Assembly: GCF_009908195.1 (NCBI RefSeq)
Contig: NZ_JAAAHS010000007.1
Span: 1 to 53,462, forward strand
Reading direction: 5' to 3'
DNA: 53,462 bases
From: Streptomyces boluensis
GTDB lineage: Bacteria; Actinomycetota; Actinomycetes; Streptomycetales; Streptomycetaceae
The position numbers were made by a program, and so were the translations under genes. The notes below the pieces were generated by a model. It ran no database searches and was not told the DNA's origin. It was given only the letters and a program-made list of their open reading frames with translations. Shown piece after piece: positions 26,419-34,200 of the stretch; positions within the stretch are counted from its first letter, which is position 1, and every line of letters starts with the position of its first letter.

Positions 26419-27108
26419 ATGACCCGGGTGCTCGTGGTCGACGACGAGCCGCAGATCGTGCGCGCCCTCGTGATCAACCTGAAGGCACGCAAGTACGAGG
26501 TGGACGCGGCCGCCGACGGCGCCGCCGCCCTCCAGCTCGCCGCCGCCCGCCACCCCGACGTGATCGTTCTGGACCTCGGCCTGCCCGACATGGACGGCGT
26601 CGACGTGATCAAGGGGCTGCGCGGCTGGAGCCGGGTGCCGATCCTGGTGCTCTCCGCGCGGCACAGCTCCGACGAGAAGGTCGAGGCCCTGGACGCGGGC
26701 GCCGACGACTACGTGACCAAGCCCTTCGGCATGGACGAGTTGCTGGCCCGGCTGCGCGCCGCCGTACGCCGGGCAGAGCCGGCCACCGGTGGCGGCAGCG
26801 AGGACGACGCCGTCGTGGACGCCGGTGACTTCACCGTCGACCTGGCCGCGAAGAAGGTCCACCGCGGCGACCGCGACGTACGCCTGACCCCCACGGAGTG
26901 GCACCTCCTGGAGGTCCTCGTACGCAATACGGGTCGCCTGGTGAGCCAGAAGCAGTTGCTCCAGGAGGTCTGGGGCCCCTCCTACGGGACCGAGACCAAC
27001 TACCTGCGGGTCTACATGGCCCAGCTGCGCCGCAAACTGGAGGCCGATCCCTCGCATCCCGCGCACTTCATCACCGAACCGGGCATGGGATATCGGTTCG
27101 AGCGGTGA
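26419..27108 (+). CDS. kdpE: KdpE-type response regulator
   Basis: 229-residue OmpR-family regulator. Receiver residues: VVDDEP, phospho-acceptor Asp52 in VLDLGLPDMDG, VLSARHS and VTKPFGMDELLAR. The winged helix (about 130-229) shows LTPTEWHLLEVLVRNTGRLV, ETNYLRVYMAQLRRKLE and EPGMGYRFER, typical of KdpE. The ATG at 26419 has AAAGGCAGGA before it. An ATG at 26329, overlapping the kdpD stop as ATGA, would add 30 Ala/Thr-rich residues and is the alternative. Its usual target kdpFABC is not here. Confidence 0.92.
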   Translation: MTRVLVVDDEPQIVRALVINLKARKYEVDAAADGAAALQLAAARHPDVIVLDLGLPDMDGVDVIKGLRGWSRVPILVLSARHSSDEKVEALDAGADDYVTKPFGMDELLARLRAAVRRAEPATGGGSEDDAVVDAGDFTVDLAAKKVHRGDRDVRLTPTEWHLLEVLVRNTGRLVSQKQLLQEVWGPSYGTETNYLRVYMAQLRRKLEADPSHPAHFITEPGMGYRFER

Positions 27109-27145
27109 CCCTGGCGGGTCGGTGCGGCAAGGAGAGGCCCCGGCC

Positions 27146-27183
27146 TTGATCCGGTGTCGGTGGACCCCGGTACGCTTCTTGTA
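27146..27183 (+). promoter_or_regulatory. promoter for OB-fold gene, leaderless
   Basis: TTGATC (27146-27151) and TACGCT (27171-27176) with 19-nt spacing precede the ATG at 27183 by 6 nt. No ribosome site is visible between them. Confidence 0.4.
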
Positions 27184-27581
27184 TGAGTGCCGTTCCTCGT
27201 TCAGAAAAGCCGTCAGGCCGGTTCCGCCGGATGCTGGACCGGCTGTCCTCGTCCCAGGAGGAGCTGGATTCGGAGGAGCTCCGTGAGGACACGGAGACAG
27301 CGGGCTGTATCCGCATCGGCGACTGCGGCGACCGCGAGATAGTCACGGTTACTGGTACGTTGCGCACGGTCACGCTGCGCCCACGGGCCGGCGTCCCCGC
27401 CCTGGAGGCCGAGCTGTTCGACGGCTCCGCCGCCCTGGACGTGGTGTGGCTGGGCCGACGCTCCATCGTGGGTATCGAGCCGGGGCGCAGACTGATCGCA
27501 TCGGGCCGGATCTCGATGAGCCGAGGCCGCCGGGTGCTCTTCAATCCCAAGTACGAACTCAGACCGCTCGGACGGGAGTAG
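27183..27581 (+). CDS. OB-fold nucleic-acid-binding domain protein
   Basis: 132 residues. The polar N-terminus (FRRMLDRLSSSQEELDSEEL) is followed by an OB-fold of the RecG/AspRS-anticodon type: EIVTVTGTLRTVTLRP, LEAELFDGSAALDVVWLGRR, IEPGRRLIASGRISMSRGR and FNPKYELRPL. A nucleic-acid role is inferred from the fold only. DUF3159 follows after 3 nt, so the two are co-transcribed. Confidence 0.87.
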   Translation: MSAVPRSEKPSGRFRRMLDRLSSSQEELDSEELREDTETAGCIRIGDCGDREIVTVTGTLRTVTLRPRAGVPALEAELFDGSAALDVVWLGRRSIVGIEPGRRLIASGRISMSRGRRVLFNPKYELRPLGRE

Positions 27582-27584
27582 CCG

Positions 27585-28313
27585 GTGACGTCTGTCGACA
27601 AGCCGACCGACCACACCACCCCGGATCAGGCCGGTGGTCCTGACAGTGATGCGAAGGCCGTGACCGAGGCCGCGCTTTTCGAGGCCTTCGGCGGCCTGCG
27701 GGGCATGATCGAGACGGTCCTGCCCGGCCTGCTGTTCGTCACCATCTACACGGTCAACAAAGACCTGAAGATGTCGGCCGTCGCCGCGGTCGGGGTGTCC
27801 CTGCTCCTCGTCGTGGTCCGCCTGGTCAAGCGGGACACCGTCAAGCACGCCTTCAGCGGCGTCTTCGGCGTCGCCTTCGGTGTGGTCTTCGCGATGATGA
27901 CCGGCAATGCCAAGGACTTCTACCTGCCGGGCATGCTCTACACCCTCGGCCTCGCCCTCGCCTACATCGTGACCACGCTCGCCGGGGTCCCGCTGATCGG
28001 CCTGATCCTCGGCCCGGTGTTCAAGGAGAACCTCTCCTGGCGTACGCGCAATCCGGGCCGCAAGAAGGCCTACGCGAAGGCGAGTTACGCGTGGGGGGCG
28101 ATCCTGCTCGCCAAGTGCGCGATCCTCTTCCCGCTGTACTGGTGGGCGGACACGACGCAGCTCGGCTGGGTCCTGGTCGCCCTGAAGATCCCGCCGTTCC
28201 TGCTTGCCGTCTGGCTGACCTGGGTCTTCCTGGCGAAGGCGCCGGCGCCGATTGATGTCTTCGCTGAGATGGAGGCGGAGGAGGCGGCGGAGAAGGAGCG
28301 GGCGTCGTCTTAA
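27585..28313 (+). CDS. DUF3159 family membrane protein
   Basis: 242 residues with six hydrophobic segments: a soluble lead (1-30), the block AALFEAFGGLRGMIETVLPG, helices from about 45 to 130, a conserved loop VFKENLSWRTRNPGRKK, two further helices, and an acidic end (FAEMEAEEAAEKERASS). GTG start. Function is unknown. Its fixed place between an OB-fold gene and TrkA genes, next to KdpDE, hints at an ion or envelope role, which is inference. Confidence 0.88.
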   Translation: MTSVDKPTDHTTPDQAGGPDSDAKAVTEAALFEAFGGLRGMIETVLPGLLFVTIYTVNKDLKMSAVAAVGVSLLLVVVRLVKRDTVKHAFSGVFGVAFGVVFAMMTGNAKDFYLPGMLYTLGLALAYIVTTLAGVPLIGLILGPVFKENLSWRTRNPGRKKAYAKASYAWGAILLAKCAILFPLYWWADTTQLGWVLVALKIPPFLLAVWLTWVFLAKAPAPIDVFAEMEAEEAAEKERASS

Positions 28314-28337
28314 GGGCACCCCGGTCCAGCGCACCGT

Positions 28338-28380
28338 CGATCGCCCTGCGGGCTCGTCCTCAAGCGCCGGACGGGCTGGA
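28338..28380. repeat. second copy of the Streptomyces intergenic repeat
   Basis: TCGCCCTGCGGGCTCGTCCT (28342-28361) followed by CAAGCGCCGGACGGGCTGGA. Compared with the copy at 23540 this one is uninterrupted. It directly precedes the terminator at 28386. Confidence 0.6.
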
Positions 28381-28385
28381 TGTAC

Positions 28386-28426
28386 CGGAAGGGGCCCGGA
28401 ACCTTGCAGGTTCCGGGCCCCTTCCG
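28386..28426. terminator. bidirectional terminator between DUF3159 and trkA genes
   Basis: Perfect 18-bp stem CGGAAGGGGCCCGGAACC (28386-28403) with 28409-28426 and a 5-nt loop TTGCA, between converging stop codons. Confidence 0.9.
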
Positions 28427-28448
28427 CGTACTCGTACTCGTACGACCG

Positions 28449-29117
28449 CTAGCTCTCCTTGCGGACCGACAGCAGGTCCTCGAGCTGTTCCTCGCGGGCC
28501 TGGGCGGCTACGAAGAGGAGTTCGTCGCCCGCCTCCAGGGAGTCCTCGGCCGTGGGGGCCAGGACGCGGGTGCCGCGGATGATCGTCACCAGGGACGTGT
28601 CCTCCGGCCAGGAGATGTCGCCGATGGTGGTGCCCGCGAGCGCGGACTCCGGCGGCAGGGTCAGCTCGACCAGGTTGGCGTCGCCGTGGCTGAAGCGCAG
28701 CAGCCGCACCAGGTCGCCGACGCTGACGGCCTCCTCGACCAGGGCCGACATCAGCCGCGGCGTGGACACCGCGACGTCGACGCCCCAGGACTCGTTGAAC
28801 AGCCACTCGTTCTTCGGGTTGTTGACGCGGGCGACGACGCGCGGGACGCCGTACTCGGTCTTCGCGAGGAGGGAGACGACGAGGTTGACCTTGTCGTCGC
28901 CGGTCGCCGCGATCACGACGTTGCAGCGCTGCAGCGCGGCCTCGTCGAGCGAGGTGATCTCACAGGCGTCCGCGAGCAGCCACTCGGCCTGCGGCACCCG
29001 CTCCACCGAGATGGCGGTCGGGGCCTTGTCGACCAGGAGCACCTCGTGCCCGTTCTCCAGGAGCTCGCCCGCGATGGAACGACCCACCGCGCCCGCTCCG
29101 GCAATGGCGACGCGCAT
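28449..29117 (-). CDS. TrkA-type potassium channel/transporter regulatory subunit (RCK_N + RCK_C)
   Basis: 222 residues. The RCK_N Rossmann domain starts MRVAIAGAGAVGRSIAGELL with a GxGxxG motif and the acidic ribose-binding VDKAP; the TrkA_C domain (about 140-217) ends DSLEAGDELLFVAAQ. Such subunits bind NAD(H), and many RCK_C domains bind c-di-AMP, to gate Trk/Ktr K+ uptake. Its start overlaps the stop of the next TrkA by one base (TGATG), so the pair is co-translated and probably forms a hetero-oligomer. Confidence 0.9.
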   Translation of the reverse strand: MRVAIAGAGAVGRSIAGELLENGHEVLLVDKAPTAISVERVPQAEWLLADACEITSLDEAALQRCNVVIAATGDDKVNLVVSLLAKTEYGVPRVVARVNNPKNEWLFNESWGVDVAVSTPRLMSALVEEAVSVGDLVRLLRFSHGDANLVELTLPPESALAGTTIGDISWPEDTSLVTIIRGTRVLAPTAEDSLEAGDELLFVAAQAREEQLEDLLSVRKES

Positions 29118-29785
29118 CAGTGACCGCCCTCCTCAGGGCCCTCGGCGAACGCCGCTTCGACCTTCTCGACCTCGTCGGTGCGCATCATCACGTGCACCAG
29201 GTCGCCTTCCTGCAGCACCGTCTGGGAGGTCGGCAGGATCGCCTCGCCCAGCCGGGTGAGGAACGCGACGCGTACGCCGGTCTCCTCCTGCATCTTGCTG
29301 ATCTTGTTCCCGACCCAGGCGCTGGAAGCGTGCACCTCGGCGAGCTGCACCCCGCCCGTGGGGTCCCGCCACAGCGGCTCCGCGCCCGAGGGCAGCAGCC
29401 GGCGCAGCATCTGGTCGGCGGTCCAGCGGACCGTCGCGACCGTCGGGATGCCCAGGCGCTGGTAGACCTCGGCGCGACGCGGGTCGTAGATACGGGCCGC
29501 GACGTTCTCGATGCCGAACATCTCGCGGGCCACCCGGGCGGCGATGATGTTCGAGTTGTCGCCGCTGCTGACCGCGGCGAAGGCGCCGGCGTCCTCGATA
29601 CCCGCCTCGCGCAGGGTGTCCTGGTCGAAGCCGACGCCGGTGACGCGGCGCCCGCCGAAGCCGGAGCCGAGACGGCGAAAGGCCGTGGGGTCCTGGTCGA
29701 CCACCGCGACCGTATGCCCCTGTTGCTCCAGGGTCTGCGCGAGTGCGGCGCCCACTCGTCCGCAGCCCATGATGACGATGTGCAC
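29117..29785 (-). CDS. TrkA-type potassium uptake regulatory subunit
   Basis: 222 residues, same length as its downstream neighbour. RCK_N starts MHIVIMGCGRVGAALAQTLE with VVDQDPTAF, then GDNSNIIAARVAREMFG. The TrkA_C part includes WVGNKISKMQEETGVRVAFL and LQEGDLVHVMMRTDEV. It is first in the two-gene operon and is divergent from the KimA-like transporter over 193 nt. No TrkH/KtrB membrane subunit gene is in the window, so the partner is either encoded elsewhere or is the adjacent permease. Confidence 0.9.
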   Translation of the reverse strand: MHIVIMGCGRVGAALAQTLEQQGHTVAVVDQDPTAFRRLGSGFGGRRVTGVGFDQDTLREAGIEDAGAFAAVSSGDNSNIIAARVAREMFGIENVAARIYDPRRAEVYQRLGIPTVATVRWTADQMLRRLLPSGAEPLWRDPTGGVQLAEVHASSAWVGNKISKMQEETGVRVAFLTRLGEAILPTSQTVLQEGDLVHVMMRTDEVEKVEAAFAEGPEEGGH

Positions 29786-29965
29786 GACCGTCCTTCCGGC
29801 TGGCTGTCCTGCGTTCCTGCGTTAGGAATGCGTTAGTAACTGGTGAGCCGAATTGTCCTGATGGGACCGCGATGGGTCCCGGGGCTCAGGCTTAACAGGG
29901 TCTCAGACAGACGCACAAGCTACACAGCCGCCGGACGCGGGTGGGCGGCCCCCCTTGCGAACGCT

Positions 29966-29979
29966 TACGATCCTCACCG
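29966..29979 (+). promoter_or_regulatory. -10 element for leaderless kimA-like transcript
   Basis: TACGAT at 29966-29971 lies 7 nt before the GTG at 29979. No good -35 is seen at the usual distance and no Shine-Dalgarno precedes the GTG. Confidence 0.4.
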
Positions 29980-32132
29980 TGTCCAAACTGACCGACGTGC
30001 CCAAACGGATTCTCATCGGGCGCGCACTGCGCAGCGACCGGCTGGGAGAAACGCTTCTCCCGAAGCGCATCGCTCTCCCCGTCTTCGCCTCCGACCCACT
30101 GTCATCGGTGGCGTACGCGCCGGGAGAAGTGCTTCTGGTGCTCTCCATCGCGGGTGTGTCGGCGTATCACTTCAGTCCCTGGATCGCCCTCGCGGTCGTG
30201 GTGCTGATGTTCACCGTGGTCGCGTCGTACCGGCAGAACGTGCACGCCTATCCGAGCGGCGGCGGCGACTACGAGGTCGCCAACACCAACCTCGGCCCCA
30301 AGGCCGGACTGACCGTCGCGAGCGCCCTGCTCGTCGACTACGTCCTGACCGTCGCCGTGTCGATCTCCTCGGGCATCGAGAACCTCGGCTCCGCCGTCCC
30401 GTTCGTCGTCGAGAACAAGGTGCTCTGCGCCGTCGTCGTGATCGGTCTGCTGACCGTGATGAACCTGCGCGGCGTAAAGGAGTCCGGAAAACTCTTCGCG
30501 ATCCCGACGTACGTCTTCGTGGCGGGCGTCTTCATCATGATCGCGTGGGGCGCGTTCCGCGGGCTCGTCCTCGGGGACGACATGCAGGCCCCGACCGCCG
30601 ACTTCGAGATCAAGCCCGAACACCAGGGCCTGGCCGGGTTCGCGCTGGTCTTCCTGCTGCTGCGGGCGTTCTCCTCCGGCTGTGCGGCGCTCACCGGTGT
30701 CGAGGCGATCAGCAACGGCGTCCCCGCCTTCCGCAAGCCGAAGTCGAAGAACGCCGCCACCACGCTTGCCCTCATGGGCGGCCTGGCCGTCACCATGTTC
30801 TGCGGCATCATCGTGCTCGCGATGACCACCGGCGTACGGATGGCCGAGAAGCCCGAGCACGACCTGCTCGTCAACGGCCAGCCGGTCGGCGCCGATTACG
30901 TCCAGAACCCGGTGATCTCGCAGGTCGCCGAGGCGGTCTTCGGGGACGGCTCGTTCCTGTTCATCGTCCTTGCCGCGGCCACCGCGCTCGTGCTGTTCCT
31001 CGCCGCCAACACCGCGTACAACGGCTTCCCGCTGCTCGGTTCGATCCTCGCGCAGGACCGTTACCTGCCGCGTCAGCTGCACACCCGCGGCGACCGGCTC
31101 GCGTTCTCCAACGGCATCGTGCTGCTTGCCGGCGCGGCCGCGCTGCTCGTCGTCATCTACGGGGCCGACTCGACGCGGCTGATCCAGCTGTACATCGTCG
31201 GCGTCTTCGTCTCGTTCACGCTCAGCCAGATCGGCATGGTCCGGCACTGGAACCGGCACCTGCGCACCGAGAAGGACCCGGCCAAGCGGAGCCGGATGAA
31301 GCGCTCCCGGGCGATCAACACCTTCGGCGCGTTCTTCACCGGCCTGGTCCTGGTCGTCGTCCTGGTCACCAAGTTCACGCACGGCGCCTGGGTCGCGCTG
31401 CTCGGCATGGTGATCTTCTACGCGACGATGAGCGCGATCCGCCGTCACTACGACCGCGTGGCCGACGAGATCGCCGCCCCCGAGGGCCCGTCAGACGACA
31501 GTGTGCGGCCGTCGCGGGTGCACTCCATCGTCCTTGTCTCCAAGGTCCACCGGCCGACGCTGCGCGCGGTCGCGTACGCGAAGCTGATGCGCTCCGACAC
31601 CCTCGAAGCGGTCAGCATCAACGTCGACGCGGCCGAGACCAAGGCGCTCAGGGAGGAGTGGGAGCGGCGCGGCATCTCCGTACCGCTGAAGATCCTCGAC
31701 TCCCCGTACCGCGAGATCACCCGCCCGATCATCGACTACGTCAAGAACCTGCGCCGGGAGTCGCCGCGCGACGCGGTCAGCGTGATCATTCCCGAGTACG
31801 TGGTGGGTCACTGGTACGAGCACCTGCTGCACAACCAGAGCGCCCTGCGGCTCAAGGGCCGGCTGCTGTTCACGCCGGGCGTGATGGTCACCTCGGTGCC
31901 GTACCAGCTGGAGTCCTCCGAGGCCGCCAAGAAGCGGGCCCGCAGGCGCTCGGAGTGGAACGCTCCGGGTGCGGTGCGACGCGGCCCCGTCGAACAGCGC
32001 AAGCCGAAGGCGGCCGCGGGCGCGGAGGCCAAGGGGAGCGGGAGCGGTAACGGGAGCGGTAACGGCAAGGGCAACGGGAACGGCACTGGGTCCGGTTCCG
32101 GGTCAGGTTCCGGTTCCGGCGACAAGGGCTGA
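29979..32132 (+). CDS. KimA-like APC superfamily potassium transporter
   Basis: 717 residues. It aligns by eye along its whole length with Bacillus KimA (YdaO): KRILIGRALRSDRLGE, FASDPLSSVAYAPGEVLL, SYRQNVHAYPSGGGDYEV, LVDYVLTVAVSISSG, AFSSGCAALTGVEAISNGVP, RGDRLAFSNGIVLL, and the cytoplasmic end WYEHLLHNQSALRL and VMVTSVPYQLESS. About twelve helices, then a USP-like domain (about 500-650). KimA is a high-affinity proton-coupled K+ importer. GTG at 29979 gives the conserved start. The tail is unusual: roughly the last 32 residues are almost only Gly, Ser and Asn. Annotation pipelines would call it a generic amino-acid permease. Confidence 0.85.
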   Translation: MSKLTDVPKRILIGRALRSDRLGETLLPKRIALPVFASDPLSSVAYAPGEVLLVLSIAGVSAYHFSPWIALAVVVLMFTVVASYRQNVHAYPSGGGDYEVANTNLGPKAGLTVASALLVDYVLTVAVSISSGIENLGSAVPFVVENKVLCAVVVIGLLTVMNLRGVKESGKLFAIPTYVFVAGVFIMIAWGAFRGLVLGDDMQAPTADFEIKPEHQGLAGFALVFLLLRAFSSGCAALTGVEAISNGVPAFRKPKSKNAATTLALMGGLAVTMFCGIIVLAMTTGVRMAEKPEHDLLVNGQPVGADYVQNPVISQVAEAVFGDGSFLFIVLAAATALVLFLAANTAYNGFPLLGSILAQDRYLPRQLHTRGDRLAFSNGIVLLAGAAALLVVIYGADSTRLIQLYIVGVFVSFTLSQIGMVRHWNRHLRTEKDPAKRSRMKRSRAINTFGAFFTGLVLVVVLVTKFTHGAWVALLGMVIFYATMSAIRRHYDRVADEIAAPEGPSDDSVRPSRVHSIVLVSKVHRPTLRAVAYAKLMRSDTLEAVSINVDAAETKALREEWERRGISVPLKILDSPYREITRPIIDYVKNLRRESPRDAVSVIIPEYVVGHWYEHLLHNQSALRLKGRLLFTPGVMVTSVPYQLESSEAAKKRARRRSEWNAPGAVRRGPVEQRKPKAAAGAEAKGSGSGNGSGNGKGNGNGTGSGSGSGSGSGDKG

Positions 32133-32240
32133 GCCCCCCCCGCACGTCCCTCGCACTCGGTGAGCGGCCGGGCAGCGTCCACGTAGACTTGTGGGCTGTT
32201 GTCCGGCCGTTCCCCTTTGACTTTTTGGAGCCACCCCACC

Positions 32241-33572
32241 ATGCAGGCAGAACCGAAGAACTCGCTGGTGGGAGAGGAGTACGAGGTCGAGGTCGGCCCC
32301 GTAGCCCACGGCGGCCACTGCATCGCCCGTACGTCCGAGGGACAGGTGCTCTTCGTACGGCACACGTTGCCCGGTGAGCGGGTCGTGGCGCGGGTCACGG
32401 AGGGCGAGGAGGGCGCGCGCTTCCTGCGGGCGGACGCGGTCGAGATCCTGCAGGCATCGAAGGACCGCATCGAGGCGCCGTGCCCGTACGCCGGTCCTGG
32501 GCGCTGCGGCGGTTGCGACTGGCAGCACGCCAAGCCGGGCGCGCAGCGCCGCCTCAAGGGCGAGGTGCTCACCGAGCAGCTCAAGCACCTCGCGGGCCTG
32601 ACGCCCGAGGAGGCCGGCTGGGACGGCACGGTCATGCCCGCCGAGGGCGACAAGCTGCCCGCCGGTGAGGTCCCGGCCTGGCGCACGCGCGTGCAGTACG
32701 CGGTGGACGCCGAGACCGGGAAGGCCGGTCTGCGTCGGCACCGTTCGCACGAGGTCGAGCCGATCGAGCACTGCATGATCGCGGCTGAGGGCGTCTCGGA
32801 ACTCGGCATCGAGAAGCGGGAGTGGCCGGGCATGGCGTCCATCGACGCGATCGCCGCCACGGGTTCCCAGGACCGTCAGGTGATCCTGACCCCGCGTCCC
32901 GGCGCCCGGCTGCCCATCGTCGAACTCGACCGTCCCGTCTCGGTGATGCGGGTCGGCGAGAAGGACGGCGGCGTGCACCGCGTCCACGGGCGCCCCTTCG
33001 TCCGCGAACGCGCCGACGGCCGCACCCACCGCGTCGGCAACGGCGGCTTCTGGCAGGTCCACCCCAAGGCCGCCGAGACCCTGGTCCTCGCGGTGATGCA
33101 GGGCCTGCTGCCGCGCAAGGGCGACACGGCCCTCGACCTGTACTGCGGCGTCGGCCTCTTCGCCGGCGCCATCGCGGACCGGGTCGGCGAGCAGGGCGCG
33201 GTGCTCGGCATCGAGTCCGGCAAGCGTGCGGTCGAGGACGCGCGGCACAACCTCGCGGAGTTCGACCGGGTCCGTATCGAGCAGGGCAAGGTCGAGTCGG
33301 TACTGCCGCGGACGGGCATCACGGACGTCGACCTGATCGTCCTTGACCCGCCCCGCGCGGGCGCGGGCAAGCAGACGGTGAACCACCTGACCGGCCTCGG
33401 CGCCCGCCGCATCGCGTACGTTGCCTGCGACCCGGCCGCGCTGGCGCGGGACTTGGGGTACTTCCGGGAGGGGGGTTATCGGGTGCGGATGCTTCGGGCT
33501 TTTGATTTGTTCCCGATGACGCACCACCTTGAGTGTGTGGCGATTCTGGAGCCCAGCTCGAAGGGTGCCTGA
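32241..33572 (+). CDS. TRAM-domain class I SAM-dependent RNA methyltransferase (TrmA/RlmCD family)
   Basis: 443 residues that methylate C5 of uridine in rRNA or tRNA. The TRAM domain (about 8-65) has EVEVGPVAHGGHCIART. A Cys set CPYAGPGRCGGCDWQH is the [4Fe-4S] site of this family. The SAM domain shows LDLYCGVGLFAGAIA, the LDPPRAG motif and the catalytic Cys in YVACDPAALARDLGY. The ATG at 32241 has GGAG 9 nt upstream. It is the last clear core gene before degraded DNA and the glycopolymer island. Confidence 0.92.
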   Translation: MQAEPKNSLVGEEYEVEVGPVAHGGHCIARTSEGQVLFVRHTLPGERVVARVTEGEEGARFLRADAVEILQASKDRIEAPCPYAGPGRCGGCDWQHAKPGAQRRLKGEVLTEQLKHLAGLTPEEAGWDGTVMPAEGDKLPAGEVPAWRTRVQYAVDAETGKAGLRRHRSHEVEPIEHCMIAAEGVSELGIEKREWPGMASIDAIAATGSQDRQVILTPRPGARLPIVELDRPVSVMRVGEKDGGVHRVHGRPFVRERADGRTHRVGNGGFWQVHPKAAETLVLAVMQGLLPRKGDTALDLYCGVGLFAGAIADRVGEQGAVLGIESGKRAVEDARHNLAEFDRVRIEQGKVESVLPRTGITDVDLIVLDPPRAGAGKQTVNHLTGLGARRIAYVACDPAALARDLGYFREGGYRVRMLRAFDLFPMTHHLECVAILEPSSKGA

Positions 33573-33699
33573 ACCGCGGCTTCTGACGCGGACGAAGACG
33601 GTCCGCGGATGGTCTCGCCCGGCCGGTGACGGCCAACGGTGCGTCCACTCATGTGGTGACGGCCGGTTGGGGGGCTCGGACGGCCGTGTTCGTCGCCGG

Positions 33700-33833
33700 G
33701 ACCAACTTCAACGCCTCCTCCTCCCTGCCGCCGCGCGTACTCGCCCCGGCGGTCCGCACGGCACTCGGCGCCGACCTGCGGGGTGATCGCCGACGCGGGG
33801 CATCTCGTGGTCGAGGAACTCGCGGTACGTGGC
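33700..33833 (+). pseudogene. remnant of an alpha/beta-hydrolase C-terminus with frameshift
   Basis: One frame reads PPRVLAPAVRTALGADLRG and a second frame, one base off at about 33781, continues VIADAGHLVVEELAVRG. Joined, they resemble the end of alpha/beta-hydrolases, where a Gly-rich strand leads to the catalytic DAGHxxxEE histidine. Nothing upstream forms the rest of a hydrolase. The match is short and by eye. Confidence 0.4.
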
Positions 33834-33959
33834 CGGACTGGTGGATGCCCGGCGCACCTAGCCGGGCTCCGTCAGGTCTCAGCCGAGGCGATGACGGTCT
33901 CGGCTGTGGCGTACGTGAAGTCCTCGCCGGAGCGTTCGATGCCGACGGCGGTCGCGCCG

Positions 33960-34118
33960 TACAGCCTCTCGCTGAGCGTGCGCGCGCTGACCTGCCGCCT
34001 GGAGCGCATCCACCACCTGACCGGCATCAACCTCGCCGACCCGCGGGGCCCGCTTCCAGAACGCTTGCCCGATCTGCGGTCAAAATCGCTTCATCGTACG
34101 CATACTGCTTTGGGTTGA
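33960..34118 (+). pseudogene. remnant of a PucR/CdaR-type regulator C-terminal helix-turn-helix
   Basis: The frame ending at the TGA 34116-34118 contains VRALTCRLERIHHLTGINLA and DPRGPLPERL. This fits the end of the PucR-type HTH_30 domain, where RYRLxRIxELTGxDLxDP is usual. The preceding recognition-helix sequence is missing or altered, and no start or upstream domain remains. The rest of 33573-34200 shows no coding evidence. Confidence 0.42.
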
Positions 34119-34200
34119 TAGGTGGTGACAACAGAAACCCCGGACGGGGAACGGCGGTTAAAGACAGGCCGACTCCCACGCTCCCGAACGGAGACTGCCC

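Noticed and set aside
23789..28313. kdpFABC potassium ATPase genes near KdpDE
   Set aside because: No frame around KdpDE shows P-type ATPase motifs such as DKTGT; the neighbours are an OB-fold protein and DUF3159.
29786..29978. ydaO-type c-di-AMP riboswitch in front of the KimA-like gene
   Set aside because: The leader would be absent if transcription starts at the GTG, and I could not find the conserved paired core of that riboswitch in the 193-nt spacer.
33573..34200. tRNA gene or att site at the island boundary
   Set aside because: No cloverleaf or T-loop-like sequence and no matching direct repeat at the other side of the island near 48.6 kb was found by eye.
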